64,000 nt of DNA from Tetradesmus obliquus (Eukaryota > Chlorophyta > Chlorophyceae > Sphaeropleales > Scenedesmaceae). The translations under genes and the position numbers were made by a program. Below the pieces are notes generated by a model that worked only from the letters and a program-made list of their open reading frames with translations, did not search any database and was not told where the DNA came from. Within the stretch, counting starts at the first letter, position 1, and the number at the start of each line of letters is the position of its first letter. Shown here piece after piece: positions 29,275 to 41,200 of this stretch. The DNA lies in NCBI GenBank assembly GCA_030272155.1, contig CP126196.1, positions 3,100,001 through 3,164,000 of the forward strand. The letters run 5' to 3'.

Positions 29275-30016
29275 TGAAAGTTTATTTATTGTTATATCTC
29301 TTTGTAAAATGTTGATTTATCAAATATGAAGCCGTACGGATGTCCTGGGGGCAGGATGCGGGTTGGCACGGGTGTCTGTGAACTGCCACTGGAAACTCAC
29401 TGGCCGGCTAAAATTCCTACTGGACGATTTTATCCCGTACGTTCCATGACCAAGCATGTTAGGCCCTCACATGCCTAGGACTGACATACGAAAATAAGCG
29501 CAGCGGCCTTCTATGCGCCGCGACGGTTGAATTTTCGCTCCGGCCCGCCTCGTGGCCAATATTTTTTTTTTTTGAAGCAAGCCTCGTGGCCCATTATGGA
29601 CATGTGCTAGGTGTGCTTCGTGAAAGTTTAATTATTTTTATATCTCTTTATAATATGTTGATTTATCAAATATGAAGCCGTACGGATGTCCTGGGGGCAG
29701 GATGCGGGTTGGCACTGGTGTCTGTGAACTGCCACTGGAAACTCACCGTCCGGCTAAAATTCCTACTGGACGATTTTATCCCGGACGTTCCATGACCAAG
29801 CATGTTAGGCCCTAACATGCCTAGGACTGACATACGAAAATAAGCGCAGCGGCCTTCGATGCTCCGCGACGGTTGAATTTTCGCTCCGGCCCGTCTCGTG
29901 GTCCATTATGGACATGTGCTAGGTGTGCTTCGTGAAAGTTTAATTATTGTTATATCTCTTTGTAAAATGTTGATTTATCAAATATGAAGCCGTAAGGATG
30001 TCCTGGGGGCAGGATG

Positions 30017-30266
30017 CGGGTTTTTTTTTTTTTTTTGAAGCAAGAACGTTATTTTTTTTTTTTTTGAAGCAAGATCGTTACAAGGGCGGACCTAAATAAC
30101 TGTGCACTTGCTCCATAAAAAGATCCATTGAGAGAATGAGGCAACCTGTTCCGCACTCACTCCACAAGTCTCTGGTACCAAGAGACGCTGTCACACGATC
30201 ATGCAGACAGCCCCTTGCGGAGCAGCCCCGAAAGGCATCCAGGACCTGACCGAGTGCCCAGACTGC
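30017..30266 (-). mobile_element. Double LINE-A 3'-end insertion at the CAGGATGCGGG site
   Basis: Poly(T) tails at about 30,021-30,036 and 30,051-30,065 precede a 15-nt LINE-A end and a ~200-bp LINE-A end. CAGGATGCGGG flanks the insertion, the same A-unit site used independently by LINE-A copy 2. Confidence 0.7.
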
Positions 30267-30854
30267 CCAGGATGCGGGTTGGCACGGGTGTCTGTGAACT
30301 GCCACTGGAAACTCACTGGCCGGCTAAAATTCCTACTGGACGATTTTATCCCGGACGTTCTTTTTTTTTTTTTTGAGGCAAGAACGTTACAAGGGCTGAC
30401 CTAAATAACTGTGCACTTGCTCCATAAAAACATCCATTGAGAGAGTGAGGCAACCTGTTCCGCACTCACCCCACAGGTCTCTTGTACCAAGAGACGCTGT
30501 CACACGATCATGCAGACAGCTCCCGGACGTTCCATGACCAAGCATGTTAGGCCCTCACATGCCTAGGACTGACATACGAAAATTAGCGCAGTGGCCTTCG
30601 ATGCGCCGCGACGGTTGAATTTTCGCTCCGGCCCGCCTCGTGGCCAATTTTTTTTTTTTTGAAGCAAGCCTCGTGGCCCATTATGGACATGTGCTAGGTG
30701 TGCTTCGTGAAAGTTTAATTTTTGTTATATCTCTTTGTAAAATGTTGATTTATCAAATATGAAGCCGTAAGGATGTCCTGGGGGCAGGATGCGGGTTGGC
30801 ACGGGTGTCTGTGAACTGCCACTGGAAACTCACTGGCCGGCTAAAATTCCTACT

Positions 30855-30866
30855 TTTTTTTTTTTT
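30855..30866 (-). mobile_element. Tail-only insertion: 12 T between duplicated target
   Basis: AAATTCCTACT stands on both sides (30,844-30,854 and 30,867-30,877) and nothing but T lies between, as expected for an insertion that copied only poly(A). The same event recurs in about twelve A-units of the right-hand array, for example near 38,356, 40,492 and 41,614. Confidence 0.7.
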
Positions 30867-31158
30867 AAATTCCTACTGGACGATTTTATCCCGGACGTTC
30901 CATGACCAAGCATGTTAGGCCCTCACATGCCTAGGGCTGACATACGAAAATAAGCGCAGCGGCCTTCGATGCGCCGCGACGATTGAATTTTCGCTCCGGC
31001 CTGCCTCGTGGCCCGTTATGGACATGTGCTAGGTGTGCTTCGTGAAAGTTTAATAATCGTTATATTTCTTTGTAAAATGTTGATTTATCAAATATGAAGC
31101 CGTACGGATGTCCTGGGGGCAGGATGCGGGTTTTTTTTTTTTTTTTGAAGCAAGAACG

Positions 31159-31163
31159 TTACA
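31159..31163 (-). terminator. TGTAA poly(A) signal of LINE-A copy 2
   Basis: TGTAA on the minus strand about 12 nt before the poly(A) tail, matching the chlorophyte consensus. Confidence 0.75.
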
Positions 31164-31248
31164 AGGGCGGACCTAAATAACTGTGCACTTGCTCCATAAA
31201 AAGATCCATTGAGAGAGTGAGGCAACCTGTTCCGCACTCACTCCACAG

Positions 31249-31267
31249 GTCTCTTGTACCAAGAGAC
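31249..31267. other. Perfect 8-bp hairpin near the LINE-A 3' end
   Basis: GTCTCTTG, loop TAC, CAAGAGAC. It is found about 100-120 nt from the poly(A) tail in most LINE-A 3' ends long enough to include it; copy 1 has one mismatch (about 163-181). Confidence 0.65.
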
Positions 31268-31933
31268 GCTGTCACACGATCATGCAGACAGCCCCTTGCG
31301 GAGCAGCCCCGAAAGGCATCCAGGACCTGACCGAGTGCCCAGACTCCACTAAAATCACAGCCGCGCAATGACGTCCTGTGATGTGTGACATACCGTGACT
31401 GGCCCTTGAAACAAAATCTGTCCATGGCGTAACTGTCAGCTATCACTGCATGGTGACTTGTACACCTCTACAAGCTGCACTTTACAGGCAGCATTACGAC
31501 ACCTACACAAGACGCCTATTAATAGGTGACGGATTGTCGACACAGACAATCCCCACCTGACTATTCATTGACTCTCCACTTCATGCAAAGCACATCCTGC
31601 TACTGACCGAACATACAGCTATGAGATACGTGGCATTCTGTAGGAAATGACACCACCTCAGGCACACAAAGCCACACACACACAAACTAATCCACACATG
31701 CTGCACACATCCTCGTACACTGCTACCCACACGCACGCATACATAACGTACTCTGCTACCCACTCACATGCATACATAACGTATCCCGGCCATCAGCTTA
31801 GCCTTTGCCATACTATTTTGCAACACATCACAACGAGGAACGACGGCCACTACTCCAACGAATGCATTGTACCCCCCGCCCGAACCGTCAAAACACACCA
31901 CCACGCCTCGTAGACCCGTGCCCAATCCATCCC

Positions 31934-33350
31934 TCACATGCCAGCCGCGCTGGCGCGAACCTTGATGCGCCCATTTGCGCCCATCCTATACAGTGCTCCC
32001 CACTTCTGCTCAAAGTCAACAAGTTTGATCTCAGGCGACCTTCCCTGCAGCCATGCAAACGGTATCCCACAACCTATCCTAACATCTACTTCCACCCTAT
32101 CCCACTCCCTCTGAATTTGCTGCCGCAGCGCTGCCAGAAACCTACACGCCACAGCCTTAGCAGCGTATGATGAGCTGCCCGGCTCGCCAGTTGTACCCCG
32201 TTGACTGCCCATGCTGCTGCTGCTGCTGTCCTCTGCATCGCTGATGCCGTGGCTCTGAGATTGAGAATTGCTGCCTGCATTGCGGCTGCCGCTGCCATCG
32301 CTGCCATCTGTACTGGCCACAATCACGCCAGCCCTGATGCTGCTGCAGCGCACCACCCAAATGGACTCCAGCAGCAGCAGACGCAGCTGCGTCCACATCT
32401 GCTGCTGCCCTGCTGGCGGGGCCCACACACTGAAGTCATCCAGCAGCAGCAGACGGCTGTTATTAACAGGGACCACTGCTCCGGGCTGCACACGCTGCCA
32501 CACCTGTTGCGCGTACCACTGCCACGCTGCTGCAGCTACAGGGCACTCCACTAACAAGTGGGTGAGGGTCTCCAGTTGCTGCGGCTGCTGGCACTGCTGT
32601 GCTGGGCAGGTAAAGTGAGCCGGCGCGTGCCTGCTGGATGCCAGCATGCGCCGTGCGCCTACCTTCACTCCTGCATGCAGAAGCCGCCAGCCAAACACTC
32701 GCAGCCGCCTCGGCAGCTGGGTGTCTTTTAGCCGCTGATAACTCGCCACCCAGCGGTGCTGCCTGGCATTGGCAGCACCCATGGAGTGAGTGATCGGGTC
32801 CAGTAGATCATTGTGTGATGGGCAGCTGATGCGCTGCTGTTGCTGCTCCTGTTGCTGCCGTTGAGCCGTGACTACTGCTGCTGCTGTTGCCGCGCGCTGT
32901 CTTGGCAGCTCCCGCTCCCTGGACGGATCCATCCAGGACGCATGGTAAGCCGCCATCATAGCTGCGTCGCTCAACCGCTGGCTGCCACTGCTGCTGCTGC
33001 TACGATTGCCAGGCGCCTCGCTATTTTGCTGCATTTGCTGGAAGGACCGTTTCTGAGCTGCCTCCATCTCCTGCAAGCCGTCCTGTGGCGCCTCAGCACC
33101 CAGGCGGTTGCGCCACAGGCGCGGGCGCATGCCGACACCTGATACCCATCCCTCTTTGCACTGCCGACTGCATTGCTCCTGCAGCAGCCTGCATGTTGCC
33201 ACCTTTGGCGTGAACTGCAGCAAGCTGACAGCAAACCCCATCCCCCATACACTAGGATCTACGCGAATGTCTGCCCAAGCCCCCACCAGGTACCATGACG
33301 GCGTGCTTCGCGATTGCTGCTGCTGCTGCTGTTGCTGGTGCTGTCCTTGG

Positions 33351-33401
<51 letters not shown>

Positions 33402-33410
33402 CCCTGGTGG

Positions 33411-33441
<31 letters not shown>

Positions 33442-36400
33442 GTTCCTGTTGTTGCTGCTGTCGCGGCTGTTGCTGTTGCCATGCAGCTGGCTGCTGCAGC
33501 TGCTGCTGCTGACGTTCCTGTTGTTGCTGCTGTCGTGGCTGCCGCTGTTGCCGTGCTGCTGGCTGCTGCCGCTGTTGCTGCTGCTGCTGCCGCTGCTGCC
33601 GCTGCCGCTGCTGCCGCTGCTGTTGTTGCCGCTGAAATGCAGGGTGCGGCACTGCTGTTACATCTACCACACAACATGGCGCCCATTGGAGGGCTGCTGT
33701 GTCCATTAGGACAGCTGTTGTGGCCTTCAAGCTGCCATCCTGCTGCACCTTGTAGCACTTGGTGGTGCCATCGTGCTGCAACTGTTGTGCCCACTGTTGC
33801 TGCGTGTCGGTCTGCCATGCACCTGTGCTGCCCTCCCGCAGAGTGTGCAGCCATGCCGGCGGCAGCACAATGCCATCTTGCTGCGGCTGTCCAGTTAGCT
33901 GCTGCTGCACCTGCCCCAGTGTGGTGCCTGCGCCGTGGCGCAGCTGAGCAGGGAGGGCACCGGCTGCTGCCAACATCTGCCCATCTGAGCTGCTGCCCAC
34001 GCTGTGGTTCCCCACTAGCAGCTCAAGCTGGATCTGCTGGCTGGTCATGGCGCTGTGCTCGACGTGCCTGTGAATGCCCACGCTTTGCAGCGCCTCTATG
34101 TATGCTGATAGGCGCAGCGGCAGCCTGCCGCCCCTGGCGGCAGCCTGCAGCGGCGCCTTTGATCGCTGCACCAACGCTGCCTCCCCTAGTCCTGGCAGTG
34201 CGTGGCGCAGGTTGGCCCGCATGAAGGCCTTCCATGGGGCTCGCCGCGGCGACAGCAATGCTGCTGCTGTACGTGCCTGCATTGCTGTGGCGTGCGCCCT
34301 GACATCAACCTGCCTCATTCCGCCCATGCTGAAAGGCAGGCTGGCCACTGCTGCCGGAGGGCTTTCATTCCACTGCCGGATGTTGGCTTCTCGAGCGCAG
34401 CCCTGCTCTGTCACAAACCCTAAGAGGCGGCGGTGCATCCTGGCCATGATATCTACTGGGACTGGCACGAACTGCGCATGATAGGTGATGCAAGATGCCA
34501 TCATCTGCTGCGCAACTGCGCAGCGCCCCAAATAGCTGAGATTCTGCCGTGCCCACTGCCGCGCCCGGTATGTGATGGTTTGCAGGCGCTGCGTGTACAG
34601 CGCTGCTGCATGCGGCTCTGCGCCTGCTGCTGACAGCAGCAGACCCAGGTGCCTGATCGGGTGTAGTGCTGTATCATGGAACGGTATCTGCGTGGCTGGA
34701 TCTACCCCTACAAACGGCTGCTGCGTGCCCACTTCCATGCCCTGGCACTTGCTGACTCCCAGCTTGGCGCCACTCGCTGCACAAAACGGTTGTACTGCTT
34801 TCCTCACCAGCACAGCAACGCCTTGCCTGCTGGCGGCGTGCAGGGTGGTGTCGTCTGCATGCTGCATGCTGCAGGGTGCTGCTGAGCCATCGGGCATGCT
34901 GATGCTGTCCACTTCCCCTGCTGCTTGCAGCGCTCTGCATTTGGCCGCCAGCGGCTGCGCTGCTAGCACATACAGCAGCGGGCTGAGTGGGCTGCCCTGC
35001 GCGCAGCCAGAGGGGACGTCAAACACCCTGCTGAGGTGGCCGCCGTTGAACACGATGCGGCCCTGTGTGCCTGCCAGCAGCAGCTGTACCCACCTACGCA
35101 TGCCTGGCGGGAACTGCATTGCTGCCATGCACTTCATCAGCCATTCCCTGTCTAGCCTGTCATAGGCCTTCTCAAAATCCAGAAACAAAATGCAGCCGGG
35201 CTGCTGTTGCGTCCTGAGGAAGTCAACTTCCTCCAGGTGCAGCAGCACATTGTCTGCAATGTCCCTGCCTGGAACAAACGCTGTCTGAGTGCTGTCCACG
35301 ACGCTGTCCAGCACTGGCGCCGCCCGCAGCACCACCACCTTCGCCAAAATTTTCACATCACAGTTCATCAGCGTGATGGGGCGGTAGCTGGCAGCCTGGT
35401 CCCTTGGCTTACCGCCACCCTTGAACAGTAAGGTGATGAGCCCAAGGCGCTGCTGCGGAGACAGCAGCGCCCCCTCCAGACCAAACCGGAAGTTGCATGC
35501 TGCCACAAAAGCTGGTCCTAGCTGCTCCCAGAATGCGCTATAGAACTCATACGTGAGCCCATCGCTGCCTGGCACCTTCCCTCTAGGCATGCTGTTGAGT
35601 GCCGCTGTCGCCTCCTCCAAGGTGATGGTGCCGTCGCCTGCGGGGCCCAGGCATTGCTGTTGCTGCTCCGAAGAAAGCTGCTTATCCACACACGCAAGCA
35701 GCTCCTGCTGCTGCTGTGGGTCGGTGGGGCGTCGCGAGAACAGCCCGTCTTCTGCAGGGTCATAAAAGTCTGCAAGCAGGCTGCCTGCTGCTGCCGCGCC
35801 CTCGCTGCTGCCAGTGGACACTGTGGTGCCATCTGCTGCAGCCACAGCGCTGATATACTGCGGCTCCGGCACGGCCTGCCCTAGCCTCGCTCCCCAAAAG
35901 CTAGACGGGCCATCAGCGTACAGCTCGTACATCGCATCAGTCTTCTCCTGCTGCTGCTGGCGTTGCTGCACTTCATAATCCAGCAACTGCTGTTCTGCAT
36001 GCTGAAGGTTGGTTTGCGTCTGCCCATTGCTGTGCTGGCGCTGCTGCCAGCCGGCTGTTGCCACCGCCCTGCGCAGCCGCCTAAGTTCTGCCTGCTGCTG
36101 CAGCCTCTGTCGCTGCATTATGACTGCAGTGGCAGTCACAGCATGCTGCTTAAGGTGCTCAAACTCAGCTGCTGGGTTGTTGCGCGGCCGCTGCTGCTGC
36201 TGCTGCTCCACCGCTGCTGACAGGCTCTCCTGCATAGCTGAGACAAAAGCTGCGCCACCCAGAGCAGAGGTGGGGAAGCACCACCTGCGCTGTCCAAGGA
36301 GCGGCATGCCAGGCGGCCGCAGCTTGACAACCACAGGGCGGTGATCTGAAGGCTGCCTCATGTGCTGTGTGGCCTTCTGCAGCCAGCCCTCCTCAACCAG

Positions 36401-36555
36401 GTCTGCTGACAAGAAGACATAGTCAATCCTGCCGGCTGACGTGGCTTGATTTGCTGCTGCTGGCTGGCCCTGATCTCGCCTGCTGCCTGCTGCTGCTGCA
36501 GCCGCTACTGCAGCCGCCGCGGCTGCAGCATGAGCTGTGGCTGTAGCGTCTGTTA

Positions 36556-36601
<46 letters not shown>

Positions 36602-36982
36602 GGCTGCCGCGTTGCTGCTGCCAGCTGCGCTGCCATGGTAGCTGTAATGCGTAGGCTGCCTGGCGTGCGGGTTGCAGTGTCGCCACGCATCCACCAGGCC
36701 CGAGCGCACAGTGACGCGCTGCAGCTGCGCTGCCCCCACCATGCGGCGCGAGTGTCGCGCCCGCGTGCCAGCCACTGGCTGCACGTCGATTTCCTGCAAG
36801 GCACAGTTGAAGTCCCCGCCCACAATCAGGCTGGACCCCTGCGCGCCTGCCTCCAGTGCCTCCTGATAAGGCCCCTGAAACCAGGCTGGGCGCCCCGTGG
36901 GTTCGTGCGGCGCATACACCGCCACCGCTGCCACCTGCTGGGGACAGGATGCGGGTTGGCACGGGTGTCTGTGAACTGCCAC
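31934..36982 (-). CDS. LINE-A ORF2: AP endonuclease (partial), reverse transcriptase, zinc region
   Basis: 1,682 codons open to TGA at 31,934. The first ~12 residues (MAVHRHPCQPAS) come from the flanking A-unit, so the start is accidental and the protein lacks the N-terminal Asn and Glu motifs of the endonuclease. Visible parts: VGGDFNCAL, a Ser/Ala-rich insert, IDYVFLS and SDHRPV; RT with LFLDFEKAYDRLD (motif A, 35,150-35,188), GCAQGSPLSP (motif B), HADD (motif C, 34,850-34,861, His for the usual Phe/Tyr) and KLGVSKCQGM (motif D); a long Gln-rich tract; and a zf-RVT-like segment with CPAQQC and HLLVECP near 32,530-32,620. No RNase H is seen. Poly-Ala and poly-Gln runs reflect CAG repeats. 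Confidence 0.88.
33314..33631 (-). repeat. CAG/CTG repeat coding poly-Gln in LINE-A ORF2 (copy 2)
   Basis: CTG-rich on the plus strand, encoding Gln runs broken by Arg, Pro and Ala. It is longer than the same tract in copy 1 by extra imperfect blocks containing QPAARQQRQP-like units. Confidence 0.9.
36540..36605 (-). repeat. Second CTG/CAG run, coding Ala in LINE-A ORF2
   Basis: A run of GCTGCT-type triplets within the endonuclease domain between the GDFN and SDHRPV motifs, giving a poly-Ala insert with Thr. It is unlikely to be part of the endonuclease fold. Confidence 0.7.
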
Positions 36983-38160
36983 TGGAAACTCACTGGCCGG
37001 CTAAAATTCCTACTGGACGATTTTATCCCGGACGTTCCATGACCAAGCATGTTAGGCCCTCACATGCCTAGGGCTGACATACGAAAATAAGCGCAGCTGC
37101 CTTCGATGCGCCGCGACGGTTGCATTTTCGCTCCAGCCCGCCTCGTGGCCCATTATGAACATGTGCTTCGTGAAAGTTTAATTTTATTTTATTTTTTGAA
37201 AATAAGAACGTTACAGTGAAAGTTTAATTATTGTTATATCTCTTTGTAAAATGTTGATTTATCAAATATGAAGCCGTACGGATGTCCTGGGGGCAGGATG
37301 CGGGTTGGCACGGGTGTCTGTGAACTGCCACTGGAAACTCACCGGCCGGCTAAAATTCCTACTGGATGATTTTATCCCGGACGTTCCATGACCAAGCATG
37401 TTGGGCCCTCACATGCCTAAGGCTGACATACGAAAATAAGCGCAGCTGCCTTCGATGCGCCGCGACGGCTGAATTTTTGCTCCGGCCCGCCTCGTGGCCC
37501 GTTATGGACATGTGCTAGGTGTGCTTCGTGAAAGTTTATTTTTATTTTGAAGCAAGAACGTATCAAGGGCTGACCCAAATAACTGTGCACTTGCACCATA
37601 AAAAGATCCATTGAGAAAGTGAAGCAACCTGTTTTTTTTTTTTCTTTTGAAGCAAGAACATTACAAGGGCTGACCTAAATAACTGTGCACTTGCTCCATA
37701 AAAGGATCCATTGAGAGGGTGAGGCAACCTGTTCCGCACTCACCCCACAGGTCTCTTGTACCAAGAGACGCTGAAAGTTTAATTATTGTTATATCTCTTT
37801 GTAAAATGTTGATTTATCAAATATGAAGCCGTACGGATGTCCTGGGGGCAGGATGCGGGTTGGCACGGGTGTCTGTGAACTGCCACTGGAAACTCACTGG
37901 CCGGCTAAAATTCCTACTGGACGATTTTATCCCGGACGTTCCATGACCAAGCATGTTAGGCCCTCACATGCCTAGGACTGACATACGAAAATAAGCGCAG
38001 CGGCCTTCGATGCTCCGCGACGGTTGAATTTTCGCTCCGGCCCGTCTCGTGGTCCATTATGGACATGTGCTAGGTGTGCTTCGTGAAAGTTTAATTATTG
38101 TTATATCTCTTTGTAAAATGTTGATTTATCAAATATGAAGCCGTAAGGATGTCCTGGGGG

Positions 38161-38270
38161 GTGAGTGCGGAACAGGTTGCCTCACTCTCTCAATGGATCT
38201 TTTTATGGAGCAAGTGCACAGTTATTTAGGTCAGCCCTTGTAACGTTCTTGCCTCAAAAAAAAAAAAAAA
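38161..38270 (+). mobile_element. Recurrent 110-bp LINE-A 3' end (first of thirteen copies)
   Basis: It begins GTGAGTGCGGAACAGG and ends TTGTAACGTTCTTGCCTC plus poly(A). AAGGATGTCCTGGGG is duplicated on both sides. The CCTC variant of the 3' end (instead of CTTC) is shared by later copies at about 40,296, 41,417, 43,528, 45,299, 49,146, 50,589, 52,622, 54,063, 56,050, 56,840 and 58,593 and by a split one at 46,739, showing common descent by satellite amplification. Confidence 0.85.
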
Positions 38271-41200
38271 AAGGATGTCCTGGGGGCAGGATGCGGGTTG
38301 GCACGGGTGTCTGTGAACTGCCACTGGAAACTCACTGGCCGGCTAAAATTCCTACTTTTTTTTTTTTTAATTCCTACTGGACGATTTTATCCCGGACGTT
38401 CCATGACCAAGCATGTTAGGCCCTCACATGCCTAGGGCTGACATACGAAAATAAGCGCAGCGGCCTTCGATGCGCCGCGACGATTGAATTTTCGCTCCGG
38501 CCTGCCTCGTGGCCCGTTATGGACATGTGCTAGGTGTGCTTCGTGAAAGTTTAATAATCGTTATATTTCTTTGTAAAATGTTGATTTATCAAATATGAAG
38601 CCGTACGGATGTCCTGGGGGCAGGATGCGGGTTGGCACGGGTGTCTGTGAACTGCCACTGGAAACTCACTGGCCGGCTAAAATTCCTACTGGACGATTTT
38701 ATCCCGGACGTTCCATGACCAAGCATGTTAGGCCCTCACATGCCTAGGGCTGACATACGAAAATAAGCGCAGCTGCCTTCAATGGATCTTTTTATGGAGC
38801 AAGTGCACAGTTATTTAGGTCAGCCCTTGTAACGTTCTTGCTTCGAAAAAAAAAAAAAAAAAAAAGCGCAGCTGCCTTCGATGCGCCGCGACGGTTGCAT
38901 TTTCGCTCCAGCCCGCCTCGTGGCCCATTATGAACATGTGCTAGGTGTGCTTCGTGAAAGTTTAATTTTATTTTATTTTTTGAAAACAAGAACGTTACAG
39001 TGAAAGTTTAATTATTGTTATATCTCTTTGTATAATGTTGATTTATCAAATATGAAGCCGTACGGATGTCCTGGGGGCAGGATGCGGGTTGGCACGGGTG
39101 TCTGTGAACTGCCACTGGAAACTCACCGGCCGGCTAAAATTCCTACTGGATGATTTTATCCCGGACGTTCCATGACCAAGCATGTTAGGCCCTCACATGC
39201 CTAAGGCTGACATACGAAAATAAGCGCAGCTGCCTTCGATGCGCCGCGACGGCTGAATTTTTGCTCCGGCCCGCCTCGTGGCCCGTTATGGACATGTGCT
39301 AGGTGTGCTTCGTGAAAGTTTATTTTTATTTTGAAGCAAGAACGTATCAAGGGCTGACCCAAATAACTGTGCACTTGCACCATAAAAAGATCCATTGAGA
39401 AAGTGAAGCAACCTGTTTTTTTTTTTTTTTCTTTTGAAGCAAGAACATTACAAGGGCTGACCTAAATAACTGTGCACTTGCTCCATAAAAAGATCCATTG
39501 AGAGGGTGAGGCAACCTGTTCCGCACTCACCCCACAGGTCTCTTGTACCAAGAGACGCTGAAAGTTTATTTATTGTTATATCTCTTTGTAAAATGTTGAT
39601 TTATCAAATATGAAGCCGTAAGGATGTCCTGGGGGCAGGATGCGGGTTAGCACGGGTGTCTGTGAACTGCCACTGGAAACTCACTGGCCGGCTAAAATTC
39701 CTACTGGACGATTTTATCCCGGACGTTCCATGACCAAGCATGTTAGGCCCTCACATGCCTAGGACTGACATACGAAAATTAGCGCAGTGGCCTTCGATGC
39801 GCCGCGACGGTTGAATTTTCGCTCCGGCCCGCCTCGTGGCCATTTTTTTTTTTTTTTTGAAGCAAGCCTCGTGGCCCATTATGGACATGTGCTAGGTGTG
39901 CTTCGTGAAAGTTTAATTATTGTTATATCTCTTTGTAAAATGTTGATTTATCAAATATGAAGCCGTACGGATGTCCTGGGGGCAGGATGCGGGTTGGCAC
40001 GGGTGTCTGTGAACTGCCACTGGAAACTCACTGGCCGGCTAAAATTCCTACTGGACGATTTTATCCCGGACGTTCCATGACCAAGCATGTTAGGCCCTCA
40101 CATGCCTAGGACTGACATACGAAAATAAGCGCAGCGGCCTTCGATGCTCCGCGACGGTTGAATTTTCGCTCCGGCCCGTCTCGTGGTCCATTATGGACAT
40201 GTGCTAGGTGTGCTTCGTGAAAGTTTAATTATTGTTATATCTCTTTGTAAAATGTTGATTTAGCAAATATGAAGCCGTAAGGATGTCCTGGGGGGTGAGT
40301 GCGGAACAGGTTGCCTCACTCTCTCAATGGATCTTTTTATGGAGCAAGTGCACAGTTATTTAGGTCAGCCCTTGTAACGTTCTTGCCTCAAAAAAAAAAA
40401 AAAAAAAAGGATGTCCTGGGGGCAGGATGCGGGTTGGCACGGGTGTCTGTGAACTGCCACTGGAAACTCACTGGCCGGCTAAAATTCCTACTTTTTTTTT
40501 TTTTTAATTCCTACTGGACGATTTTATCCCGGACGTTCCATGACCAAGCATGTTAGGCCCTCACATGCCTAGGGCTGACATACGAAAATAAGCGCAGCGG
40601 CCTTCGATGCGCCGCGACGATTGAATTTTCGCTCCGGCCTGCCTCGTGGCCCGTTATGGACATGTGCTAGGTGTGCTTCGTGAAAGTTTATTTATTGTTA
40701 TATCTCTTTGTAAAATGTTGATTTATCAAATATGAAGCCGTAAGGATGTCCTGGGGGCAGGATGCGGGTTGGCACGGGTGTCTGTGAACTGCCACTGGAA
40801 ACTCACTGGCCGGCTAAAATTCCTACTGGACGATTTTATCCCGGACGTTCCATGACCAAGCATGTTAGGCCCTCACATGCCTAGGACTGACATACGAAAA
40901 TTAGCGCAGTGGCCTTCGATGCGCCGCGACGGTTGAATTTTCGCTCCGGCCCGCCTCGTGGCCAATTTTTTTTTTTTTTTGAAGCAAGCCTCGTGGCCCA
41001 TTATGGACATGTGCTAGGTGTGCTTCGTGAAAGTTTAATTATTGTTATATCTCTTTGTAAAATGTTGATTTATCAAATATGAAGCCGTACGGATGTCCTG
41101 GGGGCAGGATGCGGGTTGGCACGGGTGTCTGTGAACTGCCACTGGAAACTCACTGGCCGGCTAAAATTCCTACTGGACGATTTTATCCCGGACGTTCCAT

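Larger units (their letters stand above)
24767..31119. repeat. A-unit satellite mixed with LINE-A fragments
   Basis: About a dozen full or partial 312-bp A-units lie in plus orientation, broken by LINE-A 3' ends of both orientations and sizes from tail-only to ~820 bp. Adjacent A-units share 95% or more by eye. No protein gene is visible; open frames such as those containing SDFSGVWALGQ or MRVGTGVCELP are LINE-A 3' UTR or A-unit read-through. Confidence 0.85.
31131..36944 (-). mobile_element. LINE-A copy 2: L1-clade LINE, longest copy (5.8 kb)
   Basis: The T run at 31,131-31,146 (poly(A) tail), a ~790-bp 3' UTR and a 5-kb ORF2 are followed by an abrupt 5' end. CAGGATGCGGG is duplicated (31,120-31,130 and 36,945-36,955) and marks both ends. 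The 5' end falls inside the AP-endonuclease domain, so the copy is 5'-truncated and has no ORF1 or promoter. The clade call is from AP endonuclease, RT with GCAQGSPLSP and HADD motifs, a zf-RVT-like zinc region and a simple poly(A) tail. Algal Zepp elements have the same architecture; direct membership is unproven. Confidence 0.92.

Noticed and set aside
34850-34861. HADD instead of F/YADD as sign of a dead RT in LINE-A
   Set aside because: The residue before ADD varies in L1-type RTs and both catalytic Asp residues are kept.
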